This document shows, one piece after another, positions 15,190 to 26,565 of a DNA stretch of 34,888 nt (the stretch's first letter is position 1; each line of letters opens with the position of its first letter). The position numbers were made by a program, and so were the translations under genes. Under the pieces are notes generated by a model. It saw nothing but the letters and a program-made list of their open reading frames with translations, was not told the DNA's origin and did no database searches. This DNA comes from an uncultured Clostridia bacterium. GTDB taxonomy: Bacteria; Bacillota; Clostridia; Christensenellales; Borkfalkiaceae. The DNA is taken from NCBI GenBank assembly GCA_947589565.1, contig CANQBW010000017.1, positions 1 to 34,888 of the forward strand, written 5' to 3'.

Positions 15190-15218
15190 TTTACTTTTTT
15201 ACAAAAATGTGGTATGAT
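15190..15218 (+). promoter_or_regulatory. Promoter of the structured RNA / small-protein unit
   Basis: TTTACT (15190-15195), 17 bases, TATGAT (15213-15218), with TGG before the -10 making it an extended -10 box. Expected start of transcription is near 15225. Confidence 0.7.
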
Positions 15219-15224
15219 TGTCTC

Positions 15225-15403
15225 GTCACAGCAAGCCCCTGTTTTTTTAATTCACTATATTATATATTTACGTATAAAGAAGTATATGGCATTGCGTATC
15301 CTTCTTATCCCTTTATGTGTAAATATATAAAGAATAGGGCATGTTGTGACAAACTTGTGGATACCTATGCGGGCATTCCACATGGAATGCCCTTAATTTT
15401 TTA
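15225..15403 (+). ncRNA. Candidate structured RNA, rod-like with a bulged middle
   Basis: The predicted transcript begins at the first base of a closing stem: GTCACA (15225-15230) pairs with TGTGAC (15345-15350), and GCCC near 15235 pairs with GGGC at 15337-15340. A lopsided internal loop follows (15241-15259 against 15331-15335), then a 20-bp stem (15260-15279 with 15311-15330, two G-U pairs) and a further short apical stem. A terminator hairpin ends the unit near 15403. Closing stem, open middle and long apical stem recall 6S RNA in outline, and the ~179-base length would fit, but I cannot match any sequence signature. It could instead be a cis-acting leader of the gene at 15420. Confidence 0.45.
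15371..15403 (+). terminator. Intrinsic terminator upstream of the small gene
   Basis: Stem GGGCATTCC / GGAATGCCC (9 bp, 15371-15379 and 15384-15392), loop ACAT, then TTAATTTTTTATT. It lies 17 bases before the ATG of the next gene, so it either ends the RNA at 15225 or attenuates the gene. Confidence 0.8.
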
Positions 15404-15419
15404 TTCGAAGGAGAAAAAT

Positions 15420-15668
15420 ATGGAAGACAATGACAAGAAGGTAAAGGAATTTTTAAAGGACATGTTGGAGCGGCTCAAAACGGACGAGAGAACGGAGTGC
15501 CGTCCCCTCTCGGACTACATCAGCACGACGGAAATTCTGCTCGATCTGAAAGTTCTGATGGACGGAATTTTCGAGGCGGAGCTTTTTGACCTCGGCGACG
15601 CCCTCGAGCTCGACTTCCCCAACGGGCAGAAGTTCAGGATCGGCGTGGAGGAAATTTTCGGGAATTAA
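15420..15668 (+). CDS. Small acidic protein of unknown function
   Basis: An 82-residue protein starting at ATG 15420 with AAGGAG eight bases upstream, so translation is well supported. It begins MEDNDKKVKEFLKDMLERLK, is rich in Asp, Glu and Leu, and has no membrane segment, Cys pair or recognisable motif. I do not recognise the family. Its only link is the structured leader and terminator before it, which suggest expression by read-through. The reading frame is open much further upstream, but the ribosome site favours this start. Confidence 0.65.
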   Translation: MEDNDKKVKEFLKDMLERLKTDERTECRPLSDYISTTEILLDLKVLMDGIFEAELFDLGDALELDFPNGQKFRIGVEEIFGN

Positions 15669-15674
15669 AACAAA

Positions 15675-15958
15675 GGACGAGATTCTTCGACTACGCTCGG
15701 AATGACATCGGTTTTTACATGCTCATCTTACGATGTCATTCTGAGTGGAGCGCAGCGGAATCGAAGAATCCCCTTGGTCATTAGACTGTTGTACTACGAA
15801 TTTTAGAACGTCCCGCCGCTTGCTTGGGGGATGTTTCGACGACGCCGCGCCGCCTGCAGTATGCAGGCGGCGCGGCTGCTCAACATGACGTCGCTTATTA
15901 TAATGCCCGTCTTACGATGTCATGTTGAGCGGAACGAAGTGAAGTCGAAACATCCCCC
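15675..15958. repeat. Cluster of four short hairpin elements in two inverted pairs
   Basis: Elements at about 15675-15710 (inverted) and 15731-15773 face each other, as do 15826-15893 (inverted) and 15915-15958. The first pair uses ATTC/GAAT-type arms, the second pair ATGTT/AACAT-type arms. The third carries a 14-bp perfect inner stem (15844-15857 with 15863-15876). The whole gap between the small gene and the peptidase promoter is made of these. Confidence 0.85.
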
Positions 15959-16010
15959 GAACGCTTCACAAAAAATCTATGTTTTCCGAAAAATAAACCC
16001 GTTTATCCGC

Positions 16011-16039
16011 TTGTGTTTTTTGCGCTCAGATGCTAAAAT
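16011..16039 (+). promoter_or_regulatory. Promoter of the M3 peptidase gene
   Basis: TTGTGT (16011-16016), 17 bases, TAAAAT (16034-16039), with TGC just before the -10 (extended -10). It lies 22 bases before the ATG. Confidence 0.65.
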
Positions 16040-16061
16040 GGAAAGAAAAAAGGGGTAAATT

Positions 16062-17738
16062 ATGAAATTTCATGAAATCGCATATGCGCGGCCGGACATT
16101 GATCGCTTAAAAGAGCAGATCGGGGAATTTATGCGCGATTTTGCACATGCGTCAACTTTCAAGCAGGCAAAGGACCTCTATTTCACCCTCTCGCAGAGGT
16201 TGGACGGGTACTCGATGATGTCGGCCGTCGCCTCCATTCGCAACTCCCTCGACACGCGGGACAAATTCTATGAAGCGGAGATGAACTTCTACTACGAGGA
16301 GTTTCCCAAGATCGATCTTCTCTTGAAGGACGCGGGAAAGCTCATTCTCGACTCCCCCTTCCGCGGCGATTTCGAAAAGGAGTACGGGTCCGACTTCATC
16401 AAAGGCTTCGAGGCGCAACAGAAACTCACCGATGAGTGCGTCGTCGAAGAAAATATCCGCGAGGCGAAGCTTTGTCAGGAATACAACACGACGGTTGCAG
16501 GCTGCACAACCAATTTCCGCGGCGAGGAGTGCAACTTCTACGGGCTTTTAAAGCACATGCTTTCGACGGGCCGCGCCGAGCGCAAAGAGGCGTTCCTCGC
16601 CTGGGCGGATCTCTATGAGAGCGTCTCGGAAAAGCTCGACGGTTTTTATGATGAGCTGATCTCCATTCGCAAGAGCATGGCAAAGAAGCTCGGCTTTGAG
16701 AGCTTTATCGACATGGCGTACCTTCGCAACGGGCACTACTATTACGGCGCAAAGGAGGTCGCCTCCTTCCGCAAGCAGGTCGTGGACGTCGTCGTTCCCT
16801 TCGCGCAGAAGCTCTACGACGACCAAAAAACGAGACTTGGGGTCGACAAAATTCGCTATTATGACGAACAGCTCTGCTTCCCCGACGGCAACGCCTCCCC
16901 CATCGGGAACAAGGACGCGCTCGTCGAGGCTGCGCAGCAGATGTATCATAAGATCTCCAAGGAGACGGGCGAATTTTTCGACTTTATGGTCGAGCACGAG
17001 CTCTTCGACCTCGAGACGAGGCCGGGAAAGCAGCTCGGCGGCTACTGCACCTTCATTCCCATGCTCAACGCGCCCTTCATCTTCTCCAACTTCAACGGAA
17101 GTTCCGCCGATGTAGACGTTCTGACGCATGAGGCGGGTCACGCCTTCCAGGCTTACTCTGCCTCCAAAAACGTCCCCATCTCCTCACTCATCTGGTCGAC
17201 GAGCGAGATCAGCGAGATCCACTCCATGTCGATGGAGCACTTTGCCTATCCCTATATGGACAAATTCTTCGGCAAGAGCGCGGACAAATACCGCTTTGCG
17301 CACCTGTCGGAGTCCGTCAAGGTCATGCCCTATCTGTGCCTTGTCGATCACTTCCAATATGAGGTCTACTCGCACGACTACTCCGCGAAGGAGCGCCGTG
17401 CCTGCTGGAAGAGGCTTGAAAAGATCTATCTCCCCTGGAGGGACTACGACGGCAACGCCTTCCTCGAAGAGGGGGGATTCTGGATGCAGAAGCCGCACAT
17501 CTTTGTCTCGCCCTTCTACTATGTGGACTATGCCCTCGCGCAGACAGGGGCGTATGAGTACTATGCCCGCTCCCTCGAACATCCCAAGGAGACCTGGGAA
17601 GACTACTACCGTCTCTGCAAGGCGGGCGGCTCCCTTCCCTACTTTGAACTGTTAAAACTCGGCAACCTCTCGAATCCCTTCGAAGAGGGCACTGTCGAAA
17701 AGATCATGGAGCCCATCAAAAGACAGCTGAACCGCTAA
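16062..17738 (+). CDS. M3 family oligoendopeptidase (PepF-like)
   Basis: A 558-residue cytoplasmic zinc peptidase of family M3, which cuts short peptides. The zinc motif VLTHEAGHAF is at about residues 353-362, with the third ligand Glu in SEISEIHSMSMEHF about 28 residues later; FFDFMVEHELFDLETRPGK upstream and KPHIFVSPFYYVDYALAQ downstream are typical substrate-pocket segments. AGGGG precedes the ATG. There is no signal peptide. It is monocistronic on the plus strand and its stop codon is one base away from the stop of the convergent mutY gene, with no terminator between them. Confidence 0.95.
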   Translation: MKFHEIAYARPDIDRLKEQIGEFMRDFAHASTFKQAKDLYFTLSQRLDGYSMMSAVASIRNSLDTRDKFYEAEMNFYYEEFPKIDLLLKDAGKLILDSPFRGDFEKEYGSDFIKGFEAQQKLTDECVVEENIREAKLCQEYNTTVAGCTTNFRGEECNFYGLLKHMLSTGRAERKEAFLAWADLYESVSEKLDGFYDELISIRKSMAKKLGFESFIDMAYLRNGHYYYGAKEVASFRKQVVDVVVPFAQKLYDDQKTRLGVDKIRYYDEQLCFPDGNASPIGNKDALVEAAQQMYHKISKETGEFFDFMVEHELFDLETRPGKQLGGYCTFIPMLNAPFIFSNFNGSSADVDVLTHEAGHAFQAYSASKNVPISSLIWSTSEISEIHSMSMEHFAYPYMDKFFGKSADKYRFAHLSESVKVMPYLCLVDHFQYEVYSHDYSAKERRACWKRLEKIYLPWRDYDGNAFLEEGGFWMQKPHIFVSPFYYVDYALAQTGAYEYYARSLEHPKETWEDYYRLCKAGGSLPYFELLKLGNLSNPFEEGTVEKIMEPIKRQLNR

Positions 17739-17739
17739 C

Positions 17740-18732
17740 TTAGGTTAACCACTCCTTAAATGCCTTAAAAGCAGACGGAAGGGCATATTTTTCTCGAATT
17801 TCATCGGCGCTCGCCCAGAAAAAGGCGGGCGCTTTTTCGCGCGCTTCGACCAAGTACCCCGTCATATGCCACTCCATATGCGTAAAAATGTGCTTGGCCT
17901 GTTTGGTCCTTAAGATTTTTCCGAAGTCGGGCGTCTCCCCCTCGAAGTTGGGAAGTTCGTAGAGTCCCGAAAGTAACCCCTTCTTCTCCCGCTTCGAAAT
18001 GGCGTACTCATCCCCATATATCAAGACATAGACGTTGAGTTTGACGATTTTTCTCTCCCTTTTGGGAAGTTTGACGGGAAAGCAAGTCTCTTTCGAGAGA
18101 AGATGCGCCTCGCAGAGCTCCTTCCAGGGGCAAATCTTGCACATGGGGTCGCCGTTTGGGAGACAGACGATCGCGCCGAGCTCCATGAGCGCCTGGCAAA
18201 AATCGCCCGCTTCTTCGGGATAGACCTCTTTGAGCCGCTTTGAATACTCCTGCCGAAGGCGAAGATCGTCCGCATTTCTGCCGTCCGCAAAGAGGCGGGT
18301 CAAAATTCTTAAAACATTTCCGTCTACCGCGGGACAGGGTAGATCAAAGGCGATCGAACAGATCGCCCCCGCCGTGTAGTCCCCGACGCCGGGAAGTGAA
18401 CGAACCCCCTCAAAGTCGCGCGGAAAACCGTTCTCCGCGATGATTTTTGCGGCCCTGTGCAGATTTCGTGCGCGGGTGTAATAGCCGAGCCCCTCCCAGG
18501 CTTTGAGAACTTCCTCCTCGCTCGCGGCAGCGAGCTCAAAAGCCGTCGGAAAACGCTCCAAAAAGCGCAGATAGTAGTCCTTGACCGCCTCGACGCGGGT
18601 CTGCTGCAACATGATCTCGGACACCAAAATGCGATATGGGTCATGCGTTCCGCGCCAGGGGAGTTCCCTTTTGAAAATGCCGTACCACTTTAAAATCAGC
18701 GGTACGGCAGTTTGCAATTTTTCTTTTTCCAT
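17740..18732 (-). CDS. mutY: A/G-specific adenine glycosylase MutY
   Basis: Removes adenine mispaired with 8-oxoguanine. The 330 residues include the N-terminal catalytic domain with SEIMLQQTRVEAV, the helix-hairpin-helix LPGVGDYTAGAI and catalytic Asp in PAVDGNVLRI, the [4Fe-4S] cluster loop with four cysteines (C-x7-C-x2-C-x5-C in CLPNGDPMCKICPWKELC; the first gap is one longer than in E. coli), and a C-terminal NUDIX-like domain recognising 8-oxoG (LLSGLYELPNFEGE). Its ATG overlaps the fhs stop (TGATG), so it is read as the last gene of the purine operon. Confidence 0.95.
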   Translation of the reverse strand: MEKEKLQTAVPLILKWYGIFKRELPWRGTHDPYRILVSEIMLQQTRVEAVKDYYLRFLERFPTAFELAAASEEEVLKAWEGLGYYTRARNLHRAAKIIAENGFPRDFEGVRSLPGVGDYTAGAICSIAFDLPCPAVDGNVLRILTRLFADGRNADDLRLRQEYSKRLKEVYPEEAGDFCQALMELGAIVCLPNGDPMCKICPWKELCEAHLLSKETCFPVKLPKRERKIVKLNVYVLIYGDEYAISKREKKGLLSGLYELPNFEGETPDFGKILRTKQAKHIFTHMEWHMTGYLVEAREKAPAFFWASADEIREKYALPSAFKAFKEWLT

Positions 18733-20396
18733 CAGAAGAGCCCCGAAATGACGCCGTTTTCGTCCACGTCGATCTTCTCCGCGGAAGGAACTTTGGGAAG
18801 TCCCGGCATCGTGAGAATATTTCCCGTGAACGCCACGATGAATCCCGCGCCCGCGCTTACCTTGACGGAGCGGACGGTGACGGTAAATCCCGTCGGCGCG
18901 CCGATCGCCGTGGCGTCGTCCGTGAAGGAGTACTGCGTCTTCGCCATGCAGACGGGCATATTCATGAACCCGAGCTCCTCGAGGCGGTCGATCTCCTCCT
19001 CCGCTTCGGGCGTAAACACGACGTCCTTGCCGCCGTAAATTTTCGTGACGATGCTCTCGATCTTCCGCCTTATAGGCAGAGACAGGTCATAGCAATATTC
19101 GAACTCGCTCCTCTTTTCGCAGAGGGAGACGACTTCGCGGGCGAGCTCCTCTCCGCCCTTGCCGCCCTCCGCCCAGACGGTCGAAAGCACTACATTGACG
19201 CCGAGCATCTTGCAGCGGTCGATGATGAGGGAAATTTCCGCATCGGTGTCCGTCGGAAAGCGGTTGACCGCGACGACGGCGGGAAGTTTGAACACATTCG
19301 TGATATTCGAAACATGTCTCAAGAGATTGGGAAGTCCCTTTTCGAGCGCGGGAAGGTTTTCCGCGGTGAGCTCCGTCTTGGGGACGCCGCCGTGCATCTT
19401 GAGGGCGCGGACGGTCGCAACGACGACGACCGCCGAGGGCTTCAGACCTGCAAAGCGGCACTTGATGTCCAAAAATTTCTCTGCGCCGAGGTCTGCGCCG
19501 AAGCCAGCCTCCGTGACGACATAGTCGGCGATCTTAAGCGCCGTCTTTGTGGCGGCGACGGAATTGCACCCATGTGCGATGTTTGCGAAGGGTCCCCCGT
19601 GCACGAATGCGGGCGTCCCCTCGAGCGTCTGCACGAGATTGGGCTTCAAGGCGTCCTTCAAAAGCGCCGCCATGGCTCCCGCAGCCTTTAAGTCCCCCGC
19701 CGTGACAGGCATTCCGCCGCGCGTATAGCCGACGATGATGCGCTTCAATCTCTCCTTCATGTCCGAAATCGAGGTTGCAAGGCATAAGACCGCCATGACC
19801 TCGCTCGCGACGGTGATATCGAAGCCGTCCTTTCTCGGAACCCCGTTCTTGCCCCCGCCGAGCCCGTCCTCGATGTTGCGAAGCTGCCTGTCGTTCATGT
19901 CCACACAGCGGCGGATGACGATCTTTTCGGGGTCGATGTCGAGGGAATTTCCCTGGAAGATGTGGTTGTCGAGCATGGCGCACAGAAGGTTGTTGGCGGC
20001 GCCGATCGCGTGGAAGTCGCCCGTGAAGTGGAGATTGATGTCCTCCATCGGCACGACCTGCGCATAGCCGCCTCCCGCCGCGCCGCCCTTGATCCCGAAG
20101 ACGGGTCCCAGAGAGGGCTCCCGCAGGGCGACTGCCGCTCTTTTGCCGATACGCGTGAGGCCGTCGGCGAGACCGATGGTGGTCGTCGTCTTCCCCTCTC
20201 CCGCGGGAGTGGGCGTGATCGCCGTGACGAGGATAAGTTTCCCCGTCTTTCCGGCGCGTTTCATCACGTCGAGGGAGACTTTCGCCTTATTTTTTCCGTA
20301 ATATTCGAGGTCGTCCTCGGAAATTCCCGCCTTCTTTGCGATCTCTCCGATGTGCAAAACCTTTGTCTGCTGTGCGATTTCAATGTCGGATCTCAT
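18732..20396 (-). CDS. fhs: Formate-tetrahydrofolate ligase
   Basis: Makes 10-formyl-tetrahydrofolate from formate, ATP and tetrahydrofolate in the cytoplasm. The 554-residue protein has the family P-loop [51 protein letters not shown] and the C-terminal [20 protein letters not shown]. Length is normal. It starts 10 bases after purL with AAGGAG in between. Its product is the formyl donor of PurN and of the AICAR transformylase encoded in the same operon, so the placement is functional: one-carbon supply is made with the enzymes that consume it. Confidence 0.97.
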   Translation of the reverse strand: MRSDIEIAQQTKVLHIGEIAKKAGISEDDLEYYGKNKAKVSLDVMKRAGKTGKLILVTAITPTPAGEGKTTTTIGLADGLTRIGKRAAVALREPSLGPVFGIKGGAAGGGYAQVVPMEDINLHFTGDFHAIGAANNLLCAMLDNHIFQGNSLDIDPEKIVIRRCVDMNDRQLRNIEDGLGGGKNGVPRKDGFDITVASEVMAVLCLATSISDMKERLKRIIVGYTRGGMPVTAGDLKAAGAMAALLKDALKPNLVQTLEGTPAFVHGGPFANIAHGCNSVAATKTALKIADYVVTEAGFGADLGAEKFLDIKCRFAGLKPSAVVVVATVRALKMHGGVPKTELTAENLPALEKGLPNLLRHVSNITNVFKLPAVVAVNRFPTDTDAEISLIIDRCKMLGVNVVLSTVWAEGGKGGEELAREVVSLCEKRSEFEYCYDLSLPIRRKIESIVTKIYGGKDVVFTPEAEEEIDRLEELGFMNMPVCMAKTQYSFTDDATAIGAPTGFTVTVRSVKVSAGAGFIVAFTGNILTMPGLPKVPSAEKIDVDENGVISGLF

Positions 20397-20406
20397 ACCC
20401 GTCTCC

Positions 20407-23400
20407 TTATTTGAAGTATTCGACTGCGCTTTCGAAGAGCTTCATGTCGTAATTTCCCGCAACATTGCGGTAGAGCCCCGCGCCGCGGCGCTCGGCGTGC
20501 CCCATCTTGCCGAAGACTCTGCCGTCGGGGGACAAAATGCCCTCGACCGCGTTCGCGCTGCCGTTGGGATTGAAGCGGACGTCCATGCTCGCATTTCCGT
20601 CGAAATCGACGTACTGGGTCATGATCTGTCCCTTTTCGGCGAGCGTTTTCAGAAGTTTTTCGCTTGCAACAAACTTGCCCTCGCCGTGCGAAATGGGAAC
20701 CGAATAGATCTCCCCCGCCCGGACTTTCTTCAGCCAAGGGGAATTTGCCGAGGCAATGCGCACGCGCACGATCTTGGATTGATGGCGGTTGATGTCATTA
20801 TATGTGAGGGTGGGGAAACTTGCGTCCGCCTCGAGGATCTCTCCGAAGGGGACAAGTCCCAATTTTACAAGCGCCTGGAAGCCGTTGCAGATGCCGCCCA
20901 TGAGCCCGTCGCGCTCTTTTAAGAGCCGCATGACCTCCGCGCTCACTTCGGGATTGCGGAAGAACGCCGTGATGAATTTTCCCGACCCGTCCGGCTCGTC
21001 GCCGCCCGAAAATCCGCCGGGAAGGAAGACGATCTGGCTTTTCTTTATCTCCCTTGAAAGCTCCTCGACGGAGCGGGAGACCTCGTCCGCGGTGCGGTTT
21101 CGGATGACGAAGATGTGCGCGTCCGCGCCCGCGTCCGAAAACGCCCGCTTGCTGTCGTACTCGCAGTTGGTCCCCGGGAAGACGGGAATGAGCACTCTGC
21201 ATGTTCCCCGCTTAATGTTGGCGAAAAACTCTTTTCTTTCGGGATAGGTCAGCGTCTCCGCTTTCAAGTAAGTTTCCACATCGTTACAGCGGAAGACGGG
21301 TTCGAGCTTGCTCTCATACGCCTTTTGAAGCTCGGAAAGCTCCAAAACGTGACCCATATAGCGAATTTCCGCCTCTTTCGTCGTCCTGCCGAGCAAAATT
21401 CCGACTTCTTCCTCGCCCGTAAGTTCCAAAAGGAATGCGCCGTAGCGATAGCCGAAAATATCCTTGAAATCGACCCCATCCTCATATTTGAAGCCGATTT
21501 GATTGCCGAGACAGTTCTTTAAGACCTGTTCCGCGACGCCGCCGAAGACAGGCGTCGAGCAGGAAACCGCCTTCCCCTCTTGGAGCAAATTGTGTACCTG
21601 TGTGAAGTTTTTGAGAAGGCTCTCGGGAATCGGCAGTCCGTGACTATCGTATTCGGGAAGAAGGAGAACGACTTTATGTCCCGCGCTCTTAAACTCGGGG
21701 GAGACGACTTCCGTCGTTCTTCCCGTCGTCACCGCAAAGGAGACGAGAGTCGGAGGGACGTCGATATGTTCGAACGTGCCGCTCATCGAGTCTTTGCCGC
21801 CGATTGCGGCGATTTTGAGGTCCATCTGCGCCTTGAACGCGCCGAGAAGGGCTGCAAAGGGCTGTCCCCAGCGCTTGGGGTCCTTCCCCGGCTTTAAAAA
21901 GTACTCCTGGAAGGTGAGGTATACATCTTTATACTCCGCGCCCGTTGCGATGAGTTTGGAGACCGACTCGACGACGGACAGATACGCCCCGTGATAGGGG
22001 CTCTTCTCCATGATATAGGGATTGAATCCCCAGCTCATGTAGGAGACGGTGTCCGTGTGTCCCTCTTCCATCGGAATGAGGTGCACCATCGCCTGCGGCG
22101 GAGTCATCTGATATTTTCCGCCGAAGGGCATGAGCACCGTGCCCGCGCCGATCGTCGAGTCGAACCGCTCGGCAAGTCCCTTCTTCGAGCAGACGTTGAG
22201 CTCTTTTGCAAGGGACAAATACCCCTCTTCGAAGCTCTTCGGCAGTTCCTTTTCAAAGCTTTTCGGCGTAGAAGTCTCCACTTCGATGTGCTTTTCCGCG
22301 CCGTTGCTCCCCAAAAATTCACGGGAGAGATCGCAGATCGTCTTTCCTCTCCACTTCATGACAAGGCGAGGATTTTCCGTGACCTCCGCGACGACGGTCG
22401 CCTCGAGGTTCTCGCCGTTTGCAAGACGGATGAACTCCTCCGCGTCCTTCTTTGCGACGACGACCGCCATGCGCTCCTGCGATTCGGAGATCGCAAGCTC
22501 GGTGCCGTCGAGTCCATCGTACTTTTTGGGGACGAGGTCGAGATTGACCGAGAGTCCGTCGGCAAGTTCACCGATCGCGACGGAGACGCCGCCCGCGCCG
22601 AAGTCGTTGCAACGCTTGATGAGCCGCGTTGCCTTTTCACTTCTGAAGAGCCGCTGGAGTTTTCTCTCCTCGGGGGCGTTTCCCTTCTGAACCTCCGCGC
22701 CGCAGTGCGTCAAGGACTCCTGTGTGTGCGACTTGCTGGAACCCGTCGCGCCGCCGCAGCCGTCCCGTCCCGTTCTGCCGCCGAGCAGAATGATCTTATC
22801 GCCCGCGATCGGCTGTTCCCTTCGGACATTCTTCGCGGGAGCCGCACCGATGACCGCGCCGATCTCGAGCCGCTTTGCGACATAGCCGCTGTGATAGAGC
22901 TCGTCGACCTGCCCCGTCGCAAGTCCGATTTGGTTTCCGTAGGAGGAATATCCCGCCGCGGCGGAAGTGACGATCTTCCGCTGCGGAAGTTTTCCCTTGA
23001 TCGTCTCCTTCACGGGGACGAGGGGATCGCCTGCGCCCGTCAGGCGCATGGCGGCATAGACGTAACTTCTGCCCGAGAGCGGATCGCGGATCGCGCCGCC
23101 CACGCAGGTCGCCGCGCCGCCGAAGGGCTCGATCTCCGTCGGGTGGTTGTGCGTCTCATTCTTGAAAAGAAGCAAATAGTCTACTTCTTTTCCGTCTTCG
23201 TCCACTTTGATCTTGACCGTGCAGGCGTTGATCTCCTCGCTCTCGTCGAGCTTTTGTAAGAGTCCCCTCTTCTTCAAGACCTTTGCGGCGATCGTGCCGA
23301 TGTCCATAAGGCTCACGGGCTTTTTCCTTCCGATCTCGCCGCGCACCTTTTTGTATTCTTCAAAAGTTTCTTGAAGCTCGCTGTCTGCAAACGTCACTTT

Positions 23401-24092
23401 GTCGATGCTCGTCAAAAAGGTCGTATGCCTGCAATGATCCGACCAATAGGTGTCGAGCACGCGAATCTCCGTGAGCGTGGGGTCGCGCTTTTCGCTTTGG
23501 AAGTACTTTTGGCAGAACAGAAGATCGTCTTTATCCATCGCGAGGGAGAGCTCTTCGAGAAGTTTTTCAAGCTCTTTTGAACCCATTTCACAAAAACCGT
23601 GCAGAATGGGGACGTCCTCGGGGACGGGATGGGCGATCTTGAGCGTTGCGGGAAGTTCCATGGACGCCTCGCGGCTCTCCACGGGGTTGATGACGTAATT
23701 TTTGATCGTAAGAAGATCGCTCTCCGAAAGATCGCCGTAGAAGGCGTAAATTTTCGCCGTGCGGACGATGGGACGCTTGCCCTTGGAGATCATCTGAATG
23801 CACTGTGCGGCGGAATCGGCGCGCTGGTCGAATTGTCCCGGCAAAAATTCCGCGGCAAAATAGCGGGAGCCCGAAAGATCGACCCTAGAAAAACTTTCGT
23901 CGACCTGCGGCTCGGAAAAGACGGACTTCACCGCCCTTTGGAAGAGCTCCTCATCGATGTCCTCCGCGTCGTAGCGATTGATGACGCGCACCCGCTCGAT
24001 CTTCATTCCATAGAGTTCTTTGAGGTCAAATAGCAGGGACTTCGCCTCGACGGCAAACTCCGCACGCTTTTCGACATAGATCCTGTAAACCA

Positions 24093-24093
<1 letters not shown>
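20407..24093 (-). CDS. purL: Phosphoribosylformylglycinamidine synthase, single-chain clostridial type
   Basis: Converts FGAR and glutamine to FGAM. At 1228 residues it fuses PurS-like, synthetase and glutaminase parts. The N-terminal ~140 residues form the PurS-like segment; the synthetase core has [34 protein letters not shown] and [14 protein letters not shown]; the C-terminal class I glutamine amidotransferase has [12 protein letters not shown], the nucleophile Cys1069 in GGICNGFQ, and His1199/Glu1201 in GHAERRG. This architecture is the clostridial long form, distinct from the separate PurS/PurQ/PurL of Bacillus. The ATG overlaps the purD stop (TAATG). No separate purS or purQ is needed or present. 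Confidence 0.97.
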
Positions 24094-25364
<1,271 letters not shown>

Positions 25365-25377
25365 AGTTCTCCTTTTT

Positions 25378-26562
25378 TCAGTGATGGAAGAGGCGAAGTC
25401 CCGTAAAGAACATCGCCATATTGTATTTATCCGCGGCTTCGATGACGAGATCGTCCCTTACCGACCCGCCCGGCTCCGCCACATAGGAGACGCCGCTCTT
25501 TGCCGCCCGCTCGATGTTGTCCGCGAAGGGGAAGAAGGCGTCGCTGCCCAAGGAAACTCCCTTGATTTTGCTCAAGTACTCCTCTTTTTCTTCCTTTGTG
25601 AAGGGCTCGGGCTTTCTCTTGAAGAATTTCTGCCACTCGCCCTCGCGGAGAAGATCGTCCGCCTCGTCGGAGAGGTAGAGGTCGATGAGATTGTTCTTGT
25701 CGGGTCTTCCCACACTGTCAAGAAAGGAGAGATCCAAGACCTTTTCGTTTTGGCGAAGGTGCCACAGATCCGCCTTTTGCGCCGCGAGCCGCGTGCAGTG
25801 AATGCGGGACTGCTGCCCCGCGCCGACGCCGATCGCCTGTCCGTCCGCCGCGAAGCAGACGGAGTTGCTCTGCGTATACTTTAAAGTGATGAGCGCGATG
25901 AGAAGATTCTCCGCATGTTCCTTTGGCAAAGTCTTGTTCTTTGTGACGGGGTTTTGCAGAAGTTCCTCGGTGATTTTGCTGTTGTTTCTGCCCTGTTCGA
26001 AGGTGACGCCGAACACCTGCTTGTGCTCGATTGCGGCGGGGACATAGTCGGGGTCGATTTTGATGATATTGTATCCCCCCTTGCGCTTTTGCTTCAAAAT
26101 GTTCAACGCAGCCTCCGAATATGCGGGGGCGATGATACCGTCGGAGACCTCGCGGGAGATGATCTTTGCCGTCGTCTCGTCGCACTCGTCGGAGAGGGCG
26201 ATGAAGTCGCCGAAGGAGCTCATGCGGTCGGTCCCTCTTGCCCGCGCATAGGCGCAGGCGAGGGGAGAATCATTCAATCCCTCGATGTCCTCCACGAAGC
26301 AAGCGCGCTTCAATGCGTCCGAAAGGGGGTTCCCCACCGCCGCGGACGTCGGGGAGACGTGTTTGAAGCTCGTCGCGCAGGGTTTTTTCGTGCTCTCTTT
26401 AAGCTCTCTTACGAGCTGCCAGGCGTTGAGCGCGTCCAAAAAGTTGATGTATCCCGGTCTGCCGTTCAAAATTTCGACGGGAAGGTCCTCTCCGCCCTCC
26501 ATAAAGATGCGGGCGGGCGTCTGGTTGGGGTTACAGCCATACTTCAATGCAAATTCTTTCAT
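25378..26562 (-). CDS. purH: AICAR formyltransferase, stand-alone (PurH transformylase domain only)
   Basis: Transfers the formyl group of 10-formyl-THF to AICAR to give FAICAR. At 394 residues this is only the transformylase half of the usual ~510-residue bifunctional PurH; the N-terminal MGS-like IMP cyclohydrolase domain is absent. The catalytic Lys-His pair is in SFKHVSPTSAAVG; NPVTKNKTLPKEHAENLLIA and the C-terminal SDAFFPFADNIERAA and GGSVRDDLVIEAAD are diagnostic. The missing cyclohydrolase is supplied by the gene directly upstream (PurO type). Gene order and spacing (three bases) support one pathway module. Confidence 0.95.
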   Translation of the reverse strand: MKEFALKYGCNPNQTPARIFMEGGEDLPVEILNGRPGYINFLDALNAWQLVRELKESTKKPCATSFKHVSPTSAAVGNPLSDALKRACFVEDIEGLNDSPLACAYARARGTDRMSSFGDFIALSDECDETTAKIISREVSDGIIAPAYSEAALNILKQKRKGGYNIIKIDPDYVPAAIEHKQVFGVTFEQGRNNSKITEELLQNPVTKNKTLPKEHAENLLIALITLKYTQSNSVCFAADGQAIGVGAGQQSRIHCTRLAAQKADLWHLRQNEKVLDLSFLDSVGRPDKNNLIDLYLSDEADDLLREGEWQKFFKRKPEPFTKEEKEEYLSKIKGVSLGSDAFFPFADNIERAAKSGVSYVAEPGGSVRDDLVIEAADKYNMAMFFTGLRLFHH

Positions 26563-26565
26563 ATG

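Noticed and set aside
21991..23259. 422-codon plus-strand frame opposite purL
   Set aside because: Shadow of the codon bias of purL; composition is Arg/Asp-rich and matches no family.
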